Of a DNA stretch of 64,000 bases, positions 59,859 to 64,000 are shown piece by piece. The stretch's first letter is position 1, and the number at the start of each line of letters is the position of its first letter. Source of the DNA: Nocardia amikacinitolerans NBRC 108937 (GTDB taxonomy: Bacteria > Actinomycetota > Actinomycetes > Mycobacteriales > Mycobacteriaceae). The stretch is taken from positions 124,001 through 188,000 of the forward strand of contig NZ_BDAU01000001.1 in assembly GCF_001612615.1 (NCBI RefSeq), in the 5' to 3' direction. Below the pieces are notes generated by a model. That model searched no databases, had not been told where the DNA came from, and was given only the letters and a program-made list of their open reading frames with translations. The position numbers were made by a program, and so were the translations under genes.

Positions 59859-60368
59859 CTATCGCGGCGGCGCGCTGCGGGCCGCGTCCTGGGCCAGCGC
59901 GGCCGGGATCAAGCTCTTGTCGCGGGCGCCGGGACCGAACACCGGCCGCAGTTCACGCCCCTGGACGCGCTCGCCGCACTCCGAGCACACCGGTTCGATC
60001 GTCGTCCGATGGCCGCAGGTGGTGTGCACCGTTTCCAGCGGCGGGCCGTCCGGCGCGGCCCATTCGTCGCCCCACTGCCGCATCGCGGTGACGACCAGCC
60101 ACAGCGAACGCCCCTTCGGCGTGAGCCGGTAGTCGTGCCGCGGCGGATTCTCCTGGTACGGAACCTTTTCCAGGATCTCGTTGGCCACCAGGTGCTCGAG
60201 GCGTTGGGTAAGCACATTGCGTGCGATGCCCAGCCTGGCGCGGAAGTCGTCGAAGCGGGTCACGCCGAACAGGGCGTCGCGCACGATCAGCAGCGTCCAC
60301 CATTCGCCAACCACCTCCAGGCACTGGGCCAGCGAGCAGTTCATGTCCTCGAAGCTCGTCCTGCGCAT
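59859..60368 (-). CDS. HxlR-family transcriptional regulator
   Basis: 169 residues from ATG 60368, six bases after a TAGGCT -10 box (60375-60380). The HxlR winged helix is clear: C-S-L-A-Q-C-L-E-V-V-G-E-W-W-T-L-L-I-V-R-D-A-L-F-G, then L-G-I-A-R-N-V-L-T-Q-R-L and Y-R-L-T-P-K-G. A C-terminal extension holds C-G-H and C-S-E-C, a possible zinc or redox site. It is divergent from the thioesterase/MFS operon, with an inverted repeat between. Confidence 0.9.
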   Translation of the reverse strand: MRRTSFEDMNCSLAQCLEVVGEWWTLLIVRDALFGVTRFDDFRARLGIARNVLTQRLEHLVANEILEKVPYQENPPRHDYRLTPKGRSLWLVVTAMRQWGDEWAAPDGPPLETVHTTCGHRTTIEPVCSECGERVQGRELRPVFGPGARDKSLIPAALAQDAARSAPPR

Positions 60369-60384
60369 GCGGACAGCCTAGTTG

Positions 60385-60431
60385 GTTGCTTCAAAGAACT
60401 CACTACCCTATGGTGCGTTTCATGAAGCAAC
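60385..60431. promoter_or_regulatory. Candidate HxlR control region
   Basis: GTTGCTTC (60385-60392) and its complement (60424-60431) form a wide inverted repeat, and AACTCACT occurs twice (60397-60404 and 60429-60436) in direct order. A TACCCT -10 box (60404-60409) for the thioesterase lies between. The right elements overlap the thioesterase start codon, where a bound regulator would block it. Confidence 0.5.
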
Positions 60432-61228
60432 TCACTGACCGGTCGCCCGCCGAGGAGTTCGCGCTCGGCGCGACCGGCCCCGGCTCCTGGCAGGCCCGGG
60501 TGGATCGAACATGGCGGGGCTGGACCGGACCGCACGGCGGAGTGATCGCCGCACTGCTCGTCGAGGTGGCTCGACGCGCGGGCGGCGACGAACTTCCGGT
60601 GCGCGCCGTCGATCTGCGTTTCCTCGGCAGGCCTGTCGACGGCGTATTCACCTTCTCTGCCACCGTGCGGCCGCTCGGGCGGAGTACCGCGATCGTCGAC
60701 GTGGTCGCGCGCCAGGAATCGGGCGAGGTCGCCGCCGCCTCGATCACGCTCGGCCGCACCGCGCCGAGCTCGGTACCGGACCGCACCGAACGTCCCGCTC
60801 CCGAGGTCGCCGCTGCCGATGCCTGCGCGGCGTTCCGATTGCCGCCCGAAATCGTCCCCGTCGGAGCGCATTTCGAGATTCGGCCCGCCGCGGGACCGCT
60901 GCCGTTGACCGGCACGGCGCAGGCGTGGATGTGCGCGTGGGTCGCCATGAATCCGCCGATGATCATCGATGCGGCCACCCTCGCGATCCTGGCCGACGCG
61001 CTGCCGCCCGGCATCTTCCCCACCCTGTCCGCTCCGATCGCCGTCCCGACGGTCGCGTTCTCGATGCACCTGCACACCGACTTCGCCTCGCCCGCCGGGC
61101 AGCCGGTGTTGGTGCGCGCCGCGAACACCGGCACCGGCGGCGGCTGGTCGGTGGACGACATCGACATCTGGGACCCGACCGGGCGGCTGCTTGTCTCGGC
61201 CAGGCAGACCCGCCGAGTTCTCGGCTGA
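60422..61228 (+). CDS. Acyl-CoA thioesterase-like (hotdog) protein
   Basis: 268 residues from ATG 60422; the ATG at 60410 would fall before the predicted transcript start. Double-hotdog layout: the N-terminal half has W-T-G-P-H-G-G-V-I-A-A-L-L and the C-terminal half M-I-I-D-A-A-T-L-A-I-L-A-D, with H-T-D-F and a late D-D-I-D-I-W-D strand. This matches TesB-like thioesterases of actinobacteria that cleave acyl-CoA. It is followed after 13 bases by an MFS exporter and lies under the divergent HxlR regulator. Confidence 0.85.
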   Translation: MKQLTDRSPAEEFALGATGPGSWQARVDRTWRGWTGPHGGVIAALLVEVARRAGGDELPVRAVDLRFLGRPVDGVFTFSATVRPLGRSTAIVDVVARQESGEVAAASITLGRTAPSSVPDRTERPAPEVAAADACAAFRLPPEIVPVGAHFEIRPAAGPLPLTGTAQAWMCAWVAMNPPMIIDAATLAILADALPPGIFPTLSAPIAVPTVAFSMHLHTDFASPAGQPVLVRAANTGTGGGWSVDDIDIWDPTGRLLVSARQTRRVLG

Positions 61229-61241
61229 AGCGGAGGAACCT

Positions 61242-62666
61242 GTGAAAACCATTGCGCCCGCCTCGGAACGGCCCGCGGGCGATCCTCGGCTCGTGCTCGG
61301 CATCGTGTCGGTCGGCGTCCTGCTGTCGAGCCTGGATCTGTTCATCGTCAACGTGGCGCTGCCAGATATGGCGCGTGAGTTCGGCGGTGCCGAACTCGCC
61401 GGACTGTCCTGGGTCCTGAACGCCTACGCCATCGTGTTCGCGGCGCTGCTGGTGCCCGCGGGACGTCTGGGCGACCGCGGCAGCAATCGGACCACCTTCC
61501 TGCTCGGCTTGGCCGTGTTCGTGCTCGGTTCCGCGGCGTGCGCGGCCGCCTGGAATGTGGCCTCACTGGTGGCTTTTCGGGTGTTGCAGGCGGTCGGCGG
61601 GGCCATGCTCACGCCCTCGTCGCTCGGCCTGGTGCTCTCGGCGACACCGCCCGAGCGGCGGGCCACGGCGGTGCGCCTGTGGGTGGCGTTCGGCGGACTC
61701 GGCGCGGCGCTGGGTCCGGTCGTCGGCGGGCTGCTCGTCGAGATCGATTGGCGCTGGGTGTTTCTGGTGAACGTACCGATCGGGCTCGTCGCCCTCGCCG
61801 CCGGTCTGCGCAGGTTGCCCGATCCGCGCGGCGACGGTGGCGCGCTGCCGGATCTGTTCGGCGCGGTCGCGTTGGTCGGGGCGACCGCCGCGCTGGTGCT
61901 CGGACTGGTGCAGGGCGAGCAATGGGGATGGGCATCGCCGCAGGTGCTTGGCGTTTTCGCCGCCGCGGTGGTGTTCGGTGTCGCCTTTGCCGTCTCCTCG
62001 GCGCGCCACCGCAGTCCGGTCGTCGACGCCGGGTTGTTGCGCGCCCCGAATTTCGCGCTGATGGCGGCCAATTCGGTGCTGTTCCAGGTGGCGTTCGCGG
62101 GCATGCTGCTGTCGGTGGTGCTGTGGGCGCAGAACGTGTGGGGGTGGTCGGCGCTGCGCACCGGGCTCGCCATCGCGCCGGGGCCGCTGGTGGTGCCGAT
62201 CGTCGCGGTCCTGGCGGGCAGGCTGATCGTGCGCGTCGGGGCGGGTCCCGTGATCGCCGCGGGCGGTGTGGCTTTCGCCGCTGGCATGGTGTGGTGGGCG
62301 CGCGCGATCGAGCTCGCGCCGGACTATCCCGCTGGTCTGCTTCCCGGCATGGTCGTCAGCGGCCTCGGCGTCGGCCTGACGCTGCCGACCGCGTTCGCGG
62401 CGGGCACCGCCTGCATACCGCCGCAACGGTTCGCCACCGGGTCGGCGGTGTTGAGCATGGCGCGCCAGATCGGATTGGCCGTCGGTGTCGCCGTCCTCGT
62501 CGCGGTCCTCGGCTCGCCGGACGACCCGCTCGCGACTTTGGACGCCTTCCGTCGCGGGTGGTACGTCGTGGCTGGGATCGCGCTCGCCGCGGGTCTCGTC
62601 GGACTCGGCGTCAAGATGCCGCGTCCGGTGCCGGACGCTCCCGTGCTCGAAACGGCACGGCCGTAG
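61242..62666 (+). CDS. MFS drug/metabolite exporter (DHA2, 14-TM type)
   Basis: 474 residues from GTG 61242 with GGAGG five bases upstream. About fourteen membrane helices. Motif A-like R-L-G-D-R follows TM2. L-D-L-F-I-V-N-V-A-L-P is motif D1 in TM1, and R-V-L-Q-A-V-G-G-A-M-L and G-P-V-V-G-G (motif C) are present. DHA2 exporters expel drugs or metabolites using protons. It shares an operon with the thioesterase and is probably governed by the divergent HxlR protein. Confidence 0.9.
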   Translation: MKTIAPASERPAGDPRLVLGIVSVGVLLSSLDLFIVNVALPDMAREFGGAELAGLSWVLNAYAIVFAALLVPAGRLGDRGSNRTTFLLGLAVFVLGSAACAAAWNVASLVAFRVLQAVGGAMLTPSSLGLVLSATPPERRATAVRLWVAFGGLGAALGPVVGGLLVEIDWRWVFLVNVPIGLVALAAGLRRLPDPRGDGGALPDLFGAVALVGATAALVLGLVQGEQWGWASPQVLGVFAAAVVFGVAFAVSSARHRSPVVDAGLLRAPNFALMAANSVLFQVAFAGMLLSVVLWAQNVWGWSALRTGLAIAPGPLVVPIVAVLAGRLIVRVGAGPVIAAGGVAFAAGMVWWARAIELAPDYPAGLLPGMVVSGLGVGLTLPTAFAAGTACIPPQRFATGSAVLSMARQIGLAVGVAVLVAVLGSPDDPLATLDAFRRGWYVVAGIALAAGLVGLGVKMPRPVPDAPVLETARP

Positions 62667-62668
62667 CG

Positions 62669-62714
62669 AACGTTCGCTGCCCGGCACGCCGAAATGCCGG
62701 GCAGCGAACGTTTT
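62669..62714. terminator. Strong intrinsic terminator
   Basis: An 18-base perfect stem (62669-62686 with 62695-62712) around loop CGCCGAAA is followed by a short T-run (62711-62714). It lies two bases after the MFS stop and just before the stop of the convergent ABC permease gene, so it serves both. Confidence 0.93.
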
Positions 62715-62716
62715 CG

Positions 62717-63535
62717 TCAGCGGCTCAGTCGCTGGAAGCGGCGCACCGCGAGCGGCAGGAAGATCGCCGTCAGCACCACCGGCCACACCACCGCCATCAG
62801 CACCGCGTGCTGTTCGATCCACGAATCACCGCTGCCCACCGGCGTTCCGAACAGTTCGCGGGTGGCGGCCACGGTCGAGGAGATCGGATTCCACGCCGCG
62901 ATGTGCCCGAGCCAGTTCGGCATCAGCTGCGGGGCGACGAAGATGCTGGAGATCATCGTCAGCGGGAACGCGACGGCGAACAGCCCGCCCGCCGCCTCCG
63001 GGTTCGGCACGATCAGCCCGAGCCAGACGCCGAGCCAGATCAGGGCGAACCGCAGCCACAGCAGCAGCGCGAACGAGGCCGCCGCGCCGAGGATTCCGCC
63101 GTCCGGCCGCCAGCCGATCGCATAGGCGGTGATCATCAGGATGGTCAGCTCGGCGCAGGCCACGATCAGATCGGTGACGCCGCGTCCCGAGACCACCGCC
63201 GAAGGCGACATCGGCATGGAGCGGAATCGGTCGATGACGCCATTGGTGGCGTCGTAGACGACGAGTGTCGCGGTGTTGATGAAGCCGAACGCCATCGTCA
63301 TCGCGAACATGCCAGGCATCAGGAAGTCTCGGTAGTCGCCGCCGCCGGGCACCGTCATGGCGCTGCCGAAGACGTAGCCGTAGAGCAGCACCGACAGGAT
63401 AGGGAAACCGAGCTGCCATGCGATGTTCACCGGCTGACGCTGATAGTGAGTCAGCCCGCGCCGCACCACATTCCAGCAGTCGGCGAGCGCCCAGTAGGCG
63501 CGGGAGCGGGTCTGCACCAGATCGATCGTGGTCAT
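62717..63535 (-). CDS. ABC-2 type exporter permease (DrrB-like)
   Basis: 272 residues from ATG 63535, overlapping the ATPase stop (TGATG). Six membrane helices; motifs R-N-(x)-T-H-Y-Q-R-Q-P near the start, [15 protein letters not shown] in the coupling region, and the late [14 protein letters not shown] of ABC-2 permeases. Together with the ATPase it should export a lipid, drug or natural product, as DrrAB does for daunorubicin. Confidence 0.9.
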   Translation of the reverse strand: MTTIDLVQTRSRAYWALADCWNVVRRGLTHYQRQPVNIAWQLGFPILSVLLYGYVFGSAMTVPGGGDYRDFLMPGMFAMTMAFGFINTATLVVYDATNGVIDRFRSMPMSPSAVVSGRGVTDLIVACAELTILMITAYAIGWRPDGGILGAAASFALLLWLRFALIWLGVWLGLIVPNPEAAGGLFAVAFPLTMISSIFVAPQLMPNWLGHIAAWNPISSTVAATRELFGTPVGSGDSWIEQHAVLMAVVWPVVLTAIFLPLAVRRFQRLSR

Positions 63536-64000
63536 CAGGCGGCCTCCTCTGCGGTCGTGCGGTGTCCGGTCAGCTGCAGGAACACGTCGTCGAGGCTCGG
63601 CCGACGCAGGCCGATGTCCTCGACCGCGATGCCCTCGTCCTGCAGGGTGCGCGCCACGTCGGTGAGCGCGGCGACGCGGTCGGTCACCGGCGCGTACACC
63701 CGGCGCTCGGCGTCGTCGGTGTCGGGCTCGCCGGTGCAGACCCTGGCGAGCACCTTGGCAACCAGCGGCAGATCGGCCGCCTCCGTGGCGACCACCTCGA
63801 TCAGGTCGCCGCCGACGGTGTTCTTCAGGCCGTCCGGGGTGTCGTCGGCGATCGCGCGACCCTGATCGATGACCGTGATCCGGGAGGCGAGCCGGTCGGC
63901 TTCCTCGAGGTACTGCGTGGTGAGCAGCACGGTGGTGCCGTCGGCGACCAACGCGCGCACCGACTCCCACACCTCCCCACGGCTGCGCGGATCCAGTCCG
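63535..64000 (-). CDS. ABC exporter ATPase (DrrA-like), C-terminal part
   Basis: The gene enters from the right edge; about 155 codons are visible. The last lines show the D-loop G-L-D-P-R-S-R, then [14 protein letters not shown] with the H-loop histidine replaced by Gln, as in DrrA proteins, and I-T-V-I-D-Q-G. A DrrA-type C-terminal domain follows ([13 protein letters not shown]). Walker A, Q-loop and signature lie outside the window. It is translationally coupled to the permease. Confidence 0.88.
   Translation of the reverse strand, partial: GLDPRSRGEVWESVRALVADGTTVLLTTQYLEEADRLASRITVIDQGRAIADDTPDGLKNTVGGDLIEVVATEAADLPLVAKVLARVCTGEPDTDDAERRVYAPVTDRVAALTDVARTLQDEGIAVEDIGLRRPSLDDVFLQLTGHRTTAEEAA

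Noticed and set aside
1..64000. CRISPR arrays, tRNA or rRNA genes, insertion sequences
   Set aside because: No regularly spaced repeats, cloverleaf sequences, rRNA signatures or transposase motifs were recognised on either strand by reading; a dedicated scan could still find a tRNA I missed.

Overview
The window is GC-rich, gene-dense chromosome from an actinomycete, most likely a Nocardia or close relative in Mycobacteriales. The reasons are a yrbE/mce operon, an EthA-like Baeyer-Villiger monooxygenase, a GabD2 close to the mycobacterial protein, a Cvn-type conservon, an F420-type oxidoreductase, and frequent GTG starts with leaderless promoters. The genus is an inference from gene content.

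Layout. 1-7514: mce operon (end of yrbEA, yrbEB, mceA-F), mostly coupled by ATGA overlaps. 7539-12056: a HEAT-repeat protein and a MerR-HEAT regulator behind a MerR-type promoter, then a small cysteine-rich protein, an AraC regulator with an alpha/beta hydrolase, and a pentapeptide-repeat protein. 12124-15994: single-chain acyl-CoA carboxylase divergent from a TetR regulator, with a perfect palindrome between them. 16032-23594: small stress-type proteins, a large LuxR/ATPase regulator, an EthA-like monooxygenase, and an APC permease with a structured leader. 23901-29314: an aminoglycoside phosphotransferase-like gene whose 3' end is duplicated as a 51-bp direct repeat 4.5 kb downstream. The interval between the repeats holds a Tat/TPR-like protein, an unknown protein without a normal start codon, a frameshifted radical SAM/SPASM gene and a family 2 glycosyltransferase.

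29402-43683: PaaK-like ligase, secreted tripeptidyl-peptidase-like lipoprotein, HAD phosphatase, erythromycin-esterase-like gene with a double-HTH MerR regulator, a decayed FAD monooxygenase next to its TetR regulator and paired operators, a UvrA paralogue, a methyltransferase, an F420-type oxidoreductase, and a dehydrogenase/TetR pair with tandem operators. 43779-51106: small proteins, a phosphodiesterase-like enzyme, an aldehyde dehydrogenase module (GAF regulator, ALDH, DUF779) and gabD2. 51305-55017: conservon (sensor kinase, roadblock, DUF742, GTPase). 55079-64000: a short rifampin-phosphotransferase-like protein with a hairpin leader, small secreted and membrane proteins, a DUF2867-like gene with two palindromic operators but no adjacent regulator, NUDIX and HxlR genes, a thioesterase/MFS pair and the start of a DrrAB-like ABC exporter.

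The strongest candidates for something undescribed are the direct-repeat-bounded cassette at 24.8-29.3 kb and the HEAT-repeat/MerR pair at 7.5-9.3 kb. No tRNA, rRNA, CRISPR array or recombinase gene was recognised. All family names come from reading translated sequence, without database searches.
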